Positions 1 through 5,579 of a stretch of 12,118 nucleotides of DNA are shown here, one piece after another. The notes under the pieces were generated by a model. It worked only from the letters and a program-made list of their open reading frames with translations, had not been told where the DNA came from and made no database searches. Each line of letters begins with the position of its first letter. The stretch's first letter is position 1. A program made the translations under genes and the position numbers. The stretch comes from an uncultured Caryophanales bacterium (GTDB lineage: Bacteria > Bacillota_I > Bacilli_A > RFN20 > CAG-826): NCBI GenBank assembly GCA_946410525.1, contig CAMKAQ010000012.1, forward strand, positions 1-12,118, given 5' to 3'.

Positions 1-1081
1 AAGATATTTTGTCAGCAAGCCTGGCCATTGGGGCTTTGGATTCGCTGGCTTTTTCAACAAGACCGATGATCTGAGAGATGGTTGTGTCTTTTCCAACTGA
101 GGTGACTTTGAAGGTGAATGAGCCGTTCTTGTTTATGGTCGCTCCGATGACTTTGTCGCCTTTGGCTTTGTGGATCGGGAGAGATTCTCCGGTGATGGTC
201 GATTCGTCGATATCGCCATAGCCATCTATGATGATTCCGTCTGTTGGGATCGATTGCCCTGGTTTGACCACGACCAAATCATCGAGCATGAGGGATTCGG
301 TTTGGACCTCCACTTCTTCACCGTTCCTTAAGACATAGGCGGTATCAGGAGTGAGGGCCATGAGGTCGGTGATCGATTCGGTCGTTTTGCTTGTCGCCCT
401 CTTCTCGAAGTATTTGCCAATCGAGACGAAGACGAGGATCATCGCGGCTGCCTCAAAATAGAGATTCATGTAATAAAGATGGACTTGGCTGATGTCGTTA
501 CTCGCCCAACCGATGATGAGCATCACATATGAATAAAGACTATATAGGACGGAGATTGTGCTTCCCAAAGCGATGAGGCTATTCATGTTCGGGTGAAGCT
601 TGAAAAGACTCTTGAAGCCTGAGGTGAAGTAATTGAAGTTGATGACGATTATTGGGATGAGGATGAGAATCTGAAGGGTTACTTCTAAGAAAGCAATCAG
701 GGAGAAGTTAGGGTCATCCATCTTTGGCCAACCACCATACTCATGGAGCATCATACCTCCCATTGAGACGACCATGAGAAGAACAAGGAGGGAAAGGGAA
801 ACTATTAAGCGTGTAAGGCGCGCACGTAATTCCTTTTTCTTTTTCTCTTGGATCTTTTTGAGGGATTCGTTTACGAATGGGGATGCGCCATAGCCGACTT
901 TGGTAACGGCTTGGATGATAGTTTCGTCGCTCACTTTTGATTCATCAAAATCAACGACCATGTTGTTGGCTAAAAGAGAGACGTTGACGCTGTTGACGCC
1001 ATCGATTTTGCAGACTGCGTGATCGACGTTAGCCTGGCAGGCTGCGCACATCATTCCGGTTACGTTGTACTTCTTCTTCAT
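1..1081 (-). CDS. copA: Copper-translocating P1B-type ATPase, N-terminal 360 residues (runs off left edge)
   Basis: A P1B-type ATPase that would export Cu(I) across the cytoplasmic membrane using ATP. Reading the minus strand from the ATG at 1081 gives 360 codons open to the edge. Residues 3-70 form one heavy-metal-associated (HMA) domain with the metal-binding motif MMCAAC at 10-15. A Lys-rich linker (72-87) follows, then four membrane segments at about 91-112, 125-148, 168-190 and 205-223, as expected before the actuator domain. The actuator carries the phosphatase motif TGES at 297-300 inside DESTITGESLP. The CPC metal site, the DKTGT phosphorylation site and the ATP-binding domain lie beyond the edge, so integrity of the whole gene cannot be judged. 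Copper rather than another soft metal is inferred from the HMA motif and from the CsoR-type operator at the start. No chaperone copZ or csoR gene is visible in this window. Confidence 0.93.
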   Translation of the reverse strand, partial: MKKKYNVTGMMCAACQANVDHAVCKIDGVNSVNVSLLANNMVVDFDESKVSDETIIQAVTKVGYGASPFVNESLKKIQEKKKKELRARLTRLIVSLSLLVLLMVVSMGGMMLHEYGGWPKMDDPNFSLIAFLEVTLQILILIPIIVINFNYFTSGFKSLFKLHPNMNSLIALGSTISVLYSLYSYVMLIIGWASNDISQVHLYYMNLYFEAAAMILVFVSIGKYFEKRATSKTTESITDLMALTPDTAYVLRNGEEVEVQTESLMLDDLVVVKPGQSIPTDGIIIDGYGDIDESTITGESLPIHKAKGDKVIGATINKNGSFTFKVTSVGKDTTISQIIGLVEKASESKAPMARLADKIS

Positions 1082-1083
1082 AG

Positions 1084-1100
1084 ATACCCCCAGGGGGTAT
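1084..1100. promoter_or_regulatory. CsoR-type copper-repressor operator in front of copA
   Basis: The site is a perfect 17-base inverted repeat, ATACCCCC-A-GGGGGTAT. This matches the G-tract palindromes recognised by CsoR-family repressors, such as those before Bacillus copZA. It lies between the -10 element and the start codon, 2 bases from the ATG. Its right-hand G5 run, read on the copA strand, sits where a ribosome binding site would be. Binding of apo-repressor would cover the transcription start; Cu(I) would release it. The CsoR family also includes CstR and RcnR-like sensors, but the target gene favours copper. Confidence 0.85.
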
Positions 1101-1128
1101 TCTATAACGATTGAAAAAGCCTGTCCAA
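1101..1128 (-). promoter_or_regulatory. Promoter of copA
   Basis: On the minus strand, TTGGAC (1128-1123) and TATAGA (1106-1101) are separated by 16 bases. The predicted transcription start falls near 1094, inside the CsoR-type palindrome. This would give a leader of only about 13 nt. Confidence 0.6.
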
Positions 1129-1165
1129 CGAAGTGATTAAAACCTTGGTTTCTAATGATTGCTCG

Positions 1166-1195
1166 TTGTTAGTGCGCTTTTTTTGTAGATATAAT
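1166..1195 (+). promoter_or_regulatory. Promoter of the 1221 membrane-protein gene
   Basis: TTGTTA (1166-1171) and a consensus TATAAT (1190-1195) are separated by 18 bases. The start would be near 1202, with the Shine-Dalgarno AAAGGTGG (1204-1211) immediately after it and 9 bases before the ATG. This promoter is divergent from the copA promoter, and the -35 elements are about 38 bp apart. Confidence 0.6.
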
Positions 1196-1220
1196 GAAAG
1201 ACGAAAGGTGGATTGTTTGA

Positions 1221-1742
1221 ATGAAAACATTCCTTAAATACTCCGGCTTCTTAGCTGCTGTCATCGCTGTTGTCGGTTTCATTTTAATGATGACAACCCC
1301 TGCATTCGCCTATTTCCCAGAGAACGGCGACCCGCTCTATCTCACCAGCGCCCAAGCCTTATTTGGTGAAGATGCGTTGCTTGGCCACATTGATGCCGTT
1401 TGGTCCGCAACACTTGGTTGGATCCTTGCCATGGTCGGCGTTATTGCCCTTCTCCTTGGCGTCATCCTTCCACTTCTCAAACTCGAGAAATTTGCCGGAC
1501 TCATCAACCTCATCGCCCTTTGTGCTTTAGTGTTTGGCGGTGTCTTCGTCTTCGTCTCCCAACCATGCACACTCACCTCAACCGTTTTAGGCAGTAAAGT
1601 CGTCAGCAAGCCATATGCCGACTATGGTCTTAACGCCACTTGGATCATCGCTGGTATCCTTTACATCGCCGCCGGTGCTCTTGCTATTCTTCCAGCCGCC
1701 ATGGATCTCTTCGGCGGAAAAGGAAAAAAGAAGAGAAAATAA
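1221..1742 (+). CDS. Small four-span membrane protein, function unknown
   Basis: This 173-residue protein is not one I can assign to a named family. Four hydrophobic segments are visible at about 7-30, 63-86, 92-113 and 140-162. The first ends in TTPAFAY and resembles a signal sequence (Ala-x-Ala before Tyr), so it could be cleaved or could stay as a membrane anchor. A polar stretch of about 30 residues (31-60) follows it, presumably outside the cell. The loop between segments 3 and 4 carries the only two-sided polar stretch, with one of the protein's two cysteines. The tail GGKGKKKRK is strongly basic and should be cytoplasmic by the positive-inside rule. The start is supported by AAAGGTGG 9 bases upstream. 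The gene stands alone, divergent from copA and closed by a hairpin terminator. A role in copper handling is possible from position only, and its own promoter lacks the CsoR-type palindrome. Confidence 0.8.
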   Translation: MKTFLKYSGFLAAVIAVVGFILMMTTPAFAYFPENGDPLYLTSAQALFGEDALLGHIDAVWSATLGWILAMVGVIALLLGVILPLLKLEKFAGLINLIALCALVFGGVFVFVSQPCTLTSTVLGSKVVSKPYADYGLNATWIIAGILYIAAGALAILPAAMDLFGGKGKKKRK

Positions 1743-1761
1743 ATCTTTGATTTAAAAAAAT

Positions 1762-1789
1762 AGGGGCTGCGTTGAACAGCTCCTTTTTT
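1762..1789. terminator. Bidirectional intrinsic terminator between the 1221 gene and yitT
   Basis: The stem AGGGGCTG (1762-1769) pairs with CAGCTCCT (1777-1784), with one G-U wobble and a 7-base loop. Six T follow on the plus strand. On the minus strand the same hairpin is followed by TATTTTTTT, so it can end both converging transcripts. The yitT stop codon lies inside the hairpin's T tract. Confidence 0.85.
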
Positions 1790-2855
1790 ATTTGATTGGT
1801 TTGGTGAAGAATCGCCCTGCCACGCTCATGAGAGGCATGACCTCGACGAAGCTCTCATTGTCCTCTCTTTGGATGAGTCTCATGACGGCGTTAAGCTCGT
1901 CGGAAGAGATGACCATGATGAAGACGAATTTCTCTTTGCCACTATAGACGCCTTTGCCTTGGAGTTTGGTTGCGGCGTGAGGGAAGCTTTCAATGAGAAC
2001 ATCGCCAAGAGCCTCTTTCGAAGTAATGACTTCGACTTTGACTTTCTTATTACGGGTGTTGATTGCATCAACAACGAGTTTGGTGACGAAGAGATAGATC
2101 GCGGTGTAGAAGGCGCCGACGACGTAACTTGCAGCCGTGTTGGCGTCGCCCCAACCTGCCTTGGTGATTGAGAGAAGGATGAAGACGAGGAGGGTCACAC
2201 CATTAAGGATGACAGCATAGCTGCCGACAAGGGTCTTCTTCTTAAGGCCGATATAGTAAGCAATGATATCGACACCTCCGGCTGAGAAGTCGCCTTTATA
2301 GGCGAGAGCGGACGATAAGCCCGTACAAACACCGCCAAAGAGGGCTCTCGATAACATGCCGCCATTATCAACGGTGAAGTCAGCGATGAGTTTGAGGAAT
2401 GGGATGTTAGTGACGGTGAAGATTCTGATGAAGATAGAAGTCTCAATAACATTGACGAGGGTCATGATTGAGAATCTCTTTCCAATGCCAAACCAGGCAA
2501 CGAAGAGAAGAGGAACATTGAGGACAAAGTAGAGAATGGCGTAAGCGGTGTGCTCGTCGAGGGTACCGCCTTCGGCAACGGTCTTCCATCCGCATAACTC
2601 GCAGATGAGGGTGATGACCTGGGAAAGACCGGACATGCCGCCGGATAAGATTTTCTGATATTGGATATTGCCTGCGCCCACCGCAACTCCAAGATCCATG
2701 AAGGTGTTGAAGCCGACGGCGAAGGTAAGCGCGCTCACGGTAGAAAGAAGGATAGCTAAAACATAGCCGATTGAGGCCTTGGTTTTATGGTGATCATAGA
2801 GCCAGTCGTTAAACTCGCTCTTTAATTCGTTTACTTTGTTTTTGAGTTTTCCCAT
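1788..2855 (-). CDS. YitT family membrane protein with C-terminal DUF2179 domain
   Basis: This integral membrane protein has the YitT architecture: two consecutive YitT membrane units (DUF161), then a soluble DUF2179 domain at about 290-350. Hydrophobic segments are near 29-52, 68-88, 103-122, 126-147, 165-186, 209-230 and 241-262. Family landmarks are GGMSGLSQ near 72-79 and FSAGGVDIIAYYIG in the second unit. The C-terminal segment with GKGVYSGKEKFVFIMVISSDEL and VMPLMSVAGRFF matches the ligand-sensing-like domain of this family. At 355 residues it is longer than the roughly 280-290 of Bacillus YitT. The extra length is an N-terminal charged stretch of about 28 residues and a loop (CGWKTVAEGGTLDEHT). 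The substrate is not established for most members, so no transport role is assigned. The ATG has no Shine-Dalgarno, and TATAAT lies 9 bases before it. Confidence 0.9.
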   Translation of the reverse strand: MGKLKNKVNELKSEFNDWLYDHHKTKASIGYVLAILLSTVSALTFAVGFNTFMDLGVAVGAGNIQYQKILSGGMSGLSQVITLICELCGWKTVAEGGTLDEHTAYAILYFVLNVPLLFVAWFGIGKRFSIMTLVNVIETSIFIRIFTVTNIPFLKLIADFTVDNGGMLSRALFGGVCTGLSSALAYKGDFSAGGVDIIAYYIGLKKKTLVGSYAVILNGVTLLVFILLSITKAGWGDANTAASYVVGAFYTAIYLFVTKLVVDAINTRNKKVKVEVITSKEALGDVLIESFPHAATKLQGKGVYSGKEKFVFIMVISSDELNAVMRLIQREDNESFVEVMPLMSVAGRFFTKPIK

Positions 2856-2864
2856 CTCGCCGTA

Positions 2865-2892
2865 ATTATAGAATATAAAACCCTTTTCTCAA
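2865..2892 (-). promoter_or_regulatory. Promoter of yitT, predicted leaderless
   Basis: On the minus strand, TTGAGA (2892-2887) and consensus TATAAT (2870-2865) are 16 bases apart. Only 9 bases separate the -10 from the ATG. The expected start is therefore 2-3 nt before the start codon, and the intervening TACGGCGAG holds no convincing Shine-Dalgarno. Confidence 0.6.
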
Positions 2893-3060
2893 CTGGTTTC
2901 GAAAGAAAGTTTTTCAAAACAAAAAATAACGCGTTTTTGCAGGGGATTTTTGAAAAATTTTAGTGGATAAAGAATGGATGGGCATATATGCGGTATAAAG
3001 GCGTTTTCGACCTATTTTATTCGGTGGTTCCTTATTTTTTTAATAAAAATAATCCTAGTG

Positions 3061-3089
3061 TTGCCGTATGAGGGTCACAATGGTATGAT
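3061..3089 (+). promoter_or_regulatory. Promoter of the 3140 gene
   Basis: TTGCCG (3061-3066) and TATGAT (3084-3089) are separated by 17 bases, with an extended -10 TGG directly before TATGAT. An A/T-only stretch with an 8-bp dyad (3032-3052) lies just upstream and could act as an UP element. The start would be near 3096, followed by a 44-nt leader. Confidence 0.7.
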
Positions 3090-3096
3090 TTATACG

Positions 3097-3113
3097 CTGT
3101 TTCTAGGAAACAG
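3097..3113 (+). repeat. Perfect inverted repeat at the predicted 5' end of the 3140 transcript
   Basis: The arms are CTGTTTC-TAG-GAAACAG, 7 bp each. The repeat begins within a base or two of the predicted transcription start. It could be a repressor operator over +1 or a 5'-terminal mRNA hairpin that slows 5'-end decay. The Shine-Dalgarno GGAGGA (3125-3130) is left free downstream. Confidence 0.55.
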
Positions 3114-3139
3114 GTCACTTTCCCGGAGGATATATACTA

Positions 3140-4078
3140 ATGATCATCTTAAAATCCATCGGCGCTTTCTTCGTCAGAATCTGGCGCTGGATTAAAGAGA
3201 CTGCCTGGGTTCAACCGCTTCTTATCGTCGGTGCCATCTTCGCTGTCATCTTCTCTATCCCATACATCACTGAATGGGCTGCCAGTTGGAACCAATCAGG
3301 CAAAGGTGCCTTCTATAGCTCCTACCAGCTTTCCCTCGAAGGCGAGGATACCGCTGATGCCACCATCTCCAAAGCCGATGCCATCACCGCTGCTATCGAA
3401 AAAGCCAACGACGTCGCTTATGACAACGTGGACAACACCAAGAAGTCCAAAGCCGAACTCGAAGCCATCCAGACTGCTAACTATGCTGACATCATCAAAG
3501 ACTATGGCGAGAAGTTCTATCTCGTTTACATGGCTGATGACAACAACGCCGCTTCCGAATTCGAAGAAGGCTTCAAATTCCTTAGCGACAACTGGAACAA
3601 CCAGTCCTTCGGTTTAAAGGCCAACGACATCTCTGACCTCAAGTTCAGACTCCACGTCATCAACTCCTCCGAAGAATCTTCCAACGACAGCGAGTTCGAA
3701 AAGAACCCAGCCCAGACCACCGCTTGGAAGCGTTACCTCATCAACTACACCGGTTTATTCAACATCGCTGGCCCATGGCTCTATGAGCACATGCCAATGG
3801 TCATCAATGGTTCATTGTCCGAAGACAAGTTCAGCTCCTTCTCCATCAGCTCTGCTGACAGCGACTTCCCAGTCCCAACCGTCTGCCTTTGCGACTTCAC
3901 CCTTGAAGCCATCGCCGATGGAAGAGCCGGGTTATCCGAAGTCTCCTTCTCGAGCACTGGCGCAACCGCTAACGAAAAGGCCAAGAACCTTCTCAATATG
4001 TGGAACCATCTTGATCCATATAACAACAACAATAGCTACACCAGCACTTCCAAGAAGGAATACCGCGTCGCTCGCTAA
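3140..4078 (+). CDS. Membrane-anchored protein, possibly a thioredoxin-like fold without the CxxC site
   Basis: I do not recognise this 312-residue protein as a named family. A basic N-terminus (KSIGAFFVRIWRWIKE) precedes one membrane span at about 26-45. The rest should face outward. It has a helical, charged section (75-115), then KFYLVYMADDNNAASEFEEGF at 125-145, and FPVPTVCLCDF at 243-253. The first resembles the strand-loop-helix that carries CxxC in thioredoxins, with no cysteine present. The second resembles the cis-proline strand of that fold. This gives a weak case for a redox-dead thioredoxin-like domain with a long insert (about 150-235). The only two cysteines (249 and 251) are in the second segment. 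The start is supported by GGAGGA 9 bases upstream and by an extended -10 promoter. It is monocistronic, ended by the hairpin at 4092-4121. The strong promoter, strong ribosome site and C-ending codons suggest high expression. Confidence 0.8.
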   Translation: MIILKSIGAFFVRIWRWIKETAWVQPLLIVGAIFAVIFSIPYITEWAASWNQSGKGAFYSSYQLSLEGEDTADATISKADAITAAIEKANDVAYDNVDNTKKSKAELEAIQTANYADIIKDYGEKFYLVYMADDNNAASEFEEGFKFLSDNWNNQSFGLKANDISDLKFRLHVINSSEESSNDSEFEKNPAQTTAWKRYLINYTGLFNIAGPWLYEHMPMVINGSLSEDKFSSFSISSADSDFPVPTVCLCDFTLEAIADGRAGLSEVSFSSTGATANEKAKNLLNMWNHLDPYNNNNSYTSTSKKEYRVAR

Positions 4079-4091
4079 TCAAATGCAAATC

Positions 4092-4121
4092 AAAAACGAG
4101 GCCAATCACGACCTCGTTTTT
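4092..4121. terminator. Bidirectional intrinsic terminator between the 3140 gene and coaD
   Basis: A 10-bp perfect stem AAAAACGAGG (4092-4101) / CCTCGTTTTT (4112-4121) has a 10-base loop. The T-run at the 3' end serves the plus strand, and the A-run at the 5' end serves as a T-run for the minus-strand operon ending at 4143. Confidence 0.88.
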
Positions 4122-4142
4122 CTTTTATATATAAGGAAAGGG

Positions 4143-4619
4143 TTACAAGCCCTTCTTCTCAAACATCTTGATGACGCAAGGAGGAACGAGCGAAGAGACA
4201 TCCACTCCTCCTTTTCTTAATTCAAGGACAGAACTAGAGGAGACGAAGTTCTCTTCTTTCCTGGCCATGAAGAAGACCATATCGACATCAGGTGCGGCGA
4301 ATTCGTTTGCAGCAGCAAGTTGGAACTCATATTCGAAATCGGTAACGGCACGTAAGCCTCTGATGATTGATGGAGCGCCGACCTTCTTACAATAGTCGAC
4401 GGTAAGGCCATCGTAATAATCGACGATGACGTTAGGCATATCCTTAACGGCTTCCTTCATCATCTCAAGTCTCTCTTCGGTCGTGAAAGCGCCGCTCTTC
4501 TTTGGGTTGACGGCTAAAAGGAGATAAACCTGGTCAAAGATCTTCAAAGACCTTTTGAGAACCTCCAAGTGACCATTGGTGATCGGGTCGAACGAACCAG
4601 CGTATACGGCTTTTCTCAT
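4143..4619 (-). CDS. coaD: Phosphopantetheine adenylyltransferase
   Basis: Catalyses the penultimate step of coenzyme A synthesis: 4'-phosphopantetheine plus ATP gives dephospho-CoA plus pyrophosphate, in the cytoplasm. The product is 158 residues, the normal length. The nucleotidylyltransferase motif TNGH is at 14-17 within AGSFDPITNGH. NPKKSG (38-43), IIRGLR (85-90) and the C-terminal VSSSSV (126-131, the ISS-like ATP-binding loop) are all present. An ATG 12 bases upstream is in frame, but it would place MEVI before the conserved MRKAVYAGSFDP start. The GGAGGT (4629-4624) that lies there is the ribosome binding site for the ATG at 4619, so I use the shorter form. It is the last gene of ylbF-rsmD-coaD; only 2 bases separate it from the rsmD stop, and its ribosome site forms the last codons of rsmD. 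Confidence 0.97.
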   Translation of the reverse strand: MRKAVYAGSFDPITNGHLEVLKRSLKIFDQVYLLLAVNPKKSGAFTTEERLEMMKEAVKDMPNVIVDYYDGLTVDYCKKVGAPSIIRGLRAVTDFEYEFQLAAANEFAAPDVDMVFFMARKEENFVSSSSVLELRKGGVDVSSLVPPCVIKMFEKKGL

Positions 4620-4621
4620 AA

Positions 4622-5155
4622 TTACCTCCAAAGGATCATTACCTTGGTCCTGCCATAATGATACTCCCTAAAGCGGGAGAATAGTTCTTTTGGTGCCTCA
4701 ACTTCGCCTTCATACTCAAGGACCACTACCCCGTTTTCGGTGAGTCGATCCTTCTCAATGAGGAAGCGAGGAACATCTTTATAAACGTCTTTCATCGCGT
4801 ATGGCGGATCAAGGAAGACGATGTCATATTTGTCGTTAAAATTATTCAAAACCCCTGCAAAATCGCTATGGATTACCTTTGCGTTCGTTTCTTTGAGGGT
4901 ATTTAGGTTCTTCTTGATGACCTCGACTGAGGTGCCATCCAAATCGCAAAAATAGCAATACTTTGCACCCCTAGAAAGCGCCTCGATTCCAAGGGCTCCT
5001 GAACCAGCGAAAAGATCAAGGCAAATTGAGCCAGGTAGGTCCACGCTCAAAGCGTTCATCATCCCTGTGCGGACGACGGATTTGCTTGGGACCTCAAGAT
5101 GAGGCGGAACCTCTAGGTTCCTTGTCCTATATTTGCCACTGACAACTTTAATCAT
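4622..5155 (-). CDS. rsmD: 16S rRNA (guanine966-N2)-methyltransferase
   Basis: An S-adenosylmethionine-dependent methyltransferase that modifies G966 (E. coli numbering) of 16S rRNA in the assembling 30S subunit. The product is 177 residues, typical for RsmD. The SAM-binding glycine loop LDLFAGSGALGIEALSRGA is at 46-64, an acidic residue closing strand 2 is in FCDLDG (69-74), and the catalytic N-methyltransferase tetrad DPPY is at 116-119. The N-terminal SGKYRTRNLEVPP matches the family's first strand. The start overlaps the ylbF stop as ATGA (5155-5152), with no strong Shine-Dalgarno, so it is probably translated by coupling to ylbF. The order ylbF-rsmD-coaD matches B. subtilis ylbF-ylbG-ylbH-ylbI with ylbG missing. 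Confidence 0.95.
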   Translation of the reverse strand: MIKVVSGKYRTRNLEVPPHLEVPSKSVVRTGMMNALSVDLPGSICLDLFAGSGALGIEALSRGAKYCYFCDLDGTSVEVIKKNLNTLKETNAKVIHSDFAGVLNNFNDKYDIVFLDPPYAMKDVYKDVPRFLIEKDRLTENGVVVLEYEGEVEAPKELFSRFREYHYGRTKVMILWR

Positions 5156-5517
5156 TTTGCTTCGCTCGAAAGGGTCTTCTTCCTATAAGGTCCGAAGATG
5201 ATGTCGTCGATCTCCATGTAGAGGTCTCTGACCTTGATGAAGGCCTCGGTGTATTCCTTCGCAAGAGGATAGGAATCCACTTCCGCTTTCGCCTCATGGA
5301 GGGCTTTGGCGACCTTCATGGCCTCTTCGCTATTCTTGTCTTTGTAGGAAAGGATGGAACTGTATTCCCTCTCAAGATCATCTTTCTTTTTGACGAGTTC
5401 TAAAAGCGAAGGATCCTCATAGAGTTTCTTCTCTAATTCGTTAAGCCTGATGACCCTTTCATCCTGCTCGATAGCAGTCTTGAGACCGTCTAATGACTTG
5501 CTTAGGGAAATGTTCAT
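5152..5517 (-). CDS. ylbF: YlbF/YmcA (Com_YlbF) family protein
   Basis: A small, highly charged, all-helical protein of 121 residues. In Bacillus, YlbF with YmcA and YaaT forms the Y-complex, which steers RNase Y in mRNA processing and affects competence, biofilm and sporulation. The Com_YlbF domain covers about 5-112. The pattern LEKKLYEDPSLLELVKKKDDLEREY (27-51) and YPLAKEYTEAFIKVRDLYMEID (83-104) fits its two long helices. I prefer YlbF over paralogues because rsmD and coaD follow, as in B. subtilis. The protein contains no cysteine, so it cannot supply Fe-S cluster ligands as reported for the Bacillus complex. Its ATG lies 21 bases from the nearest Shine-Dalgarno. Between them are a hairpin and a six-codon mini-ORF ending on the start codon. 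It is the first gene of the operon. Confidence 0.85.
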   Translation of the reverse strand: MNISLSKSLDGLKTAIEQDERVIRLNELEKKLYEDPSLLELVKKKDDLEREYSSILSYKDKNSEEAMKVAKALHEAKAEVDSYPLAKEYTEAFIKVRDLYMEIDDIIFGPYRKKTLSSEAK

Positions 5518-5534
5518 ATGCTTATTTTAAGCAT
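5514..5534 (-). other. Six-codon leader mini-ORF overlapping the ylbF start
   Basis: On the minus strand, AAAGAGG (5545-5539) and four A precede ATG CTT AAA ATA AGC ATA TGA, which encodes MLKISI. The TGA stop (5516-5514) overlaps the ylbF ATG (5517-5515) in the ATGA arrangement used for translational coupling. This is the only Shine-Dalgarno-like sequence near ylbF. Ribosomes may therefore load at the mini-ORF and re-initiate at ylbF. That it is translated is inference. Confidence 0.4.
5518..5534. repeat. Hairpin dyad just upstream of the ylbF start
   Basis: ATGCTTA-TTT-TAAGCAT is a perfect 7-bp stem with a 3-base loop, adjacent to the ylbF ATG. Folded in mRNA, it would bring the AAAGAGG at 5545-5539 close to the ylbF start. 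It also coincides with the mini-ORF codons, so translation and folding exclude each other. Confidence 0.5.
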
Positions 5535-5573
5535 TTTTCCTCTTTCATGATACAATATCCACATGCTTAAAAT
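5524..5573. repeat. 11-bp perfect inverted repeat spanning the ylbF/def divergent promoters
   Basis: ATTTTAAGCAT (5524-5534) and ATGCTTAAAAT (5563-5573) are exact reverse complements, 28 bp apart. The right arm is the first codons of def; the left arm is the start of the mini-ORF before ylbF. Both promoters lie between the arms. The repeat may be an operator pair, or may arise because both reading frames open with the same codons, ATG CTT AAA AT. Confidence 0.45.
5548..5556 (+). promoter_or_regulatory. Extended -10 promoter of def, predicted leaderless
   Basis: TGA-TACAAT (5548-5556) is a good extended -10. Only six bases (ATCCAC) separate it from the def ATG. The predicted start is the A of the ATG, and there is no Shine-Dalgarno. 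The -35 position (about 5528-5533) is poor, as is usual for extended -10 promoters. Confidence 0.55.
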
Positions 5574-5579
5574 CGTTAA
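5552..5579 (-). promoter_or_regulatory. Promoter of the ylbF-rsmD-coaD operon
   Basis: On the minus strand, TTAACG (5579-5574) and TATTGT (5557-5552) are 16 bases apart, with four of six consensus matches each. The -35 lies inside the def coding sequence. The -10 overlaps the def -10 on the other strand, so polymerase could not open both at once. TATCAT (5552-5547) is an alternative -10. Confidence 0.4.

Noticed and set aside
3032..3052. TTATTTTT/AAAAATAA dyad as an intrinsic terminator.
   Set aside because: The stem is A/T only and there is no transcript to terminate there; yitT reads away from it. An UP element for the adjacent promoter is more likely.
2974..3195. A 73-codon plus-strand reading frame (MDGHICGIKA...) before and overlapping the 3140 gene.
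   Set aside because: It spans the -35/-10 promoter, the 5' dyad and the ribosome site of the 3140 gene, has no Shine-Dalgarno of its own and no recognisable domain.
4620..4631. Upstream ATG at 4631 as the start of coaD.
   Set aside because: It would add MEVI before the conserved MRKAVYAGSFDP, and the GGAGGT lying there serves the ATG at 4619.
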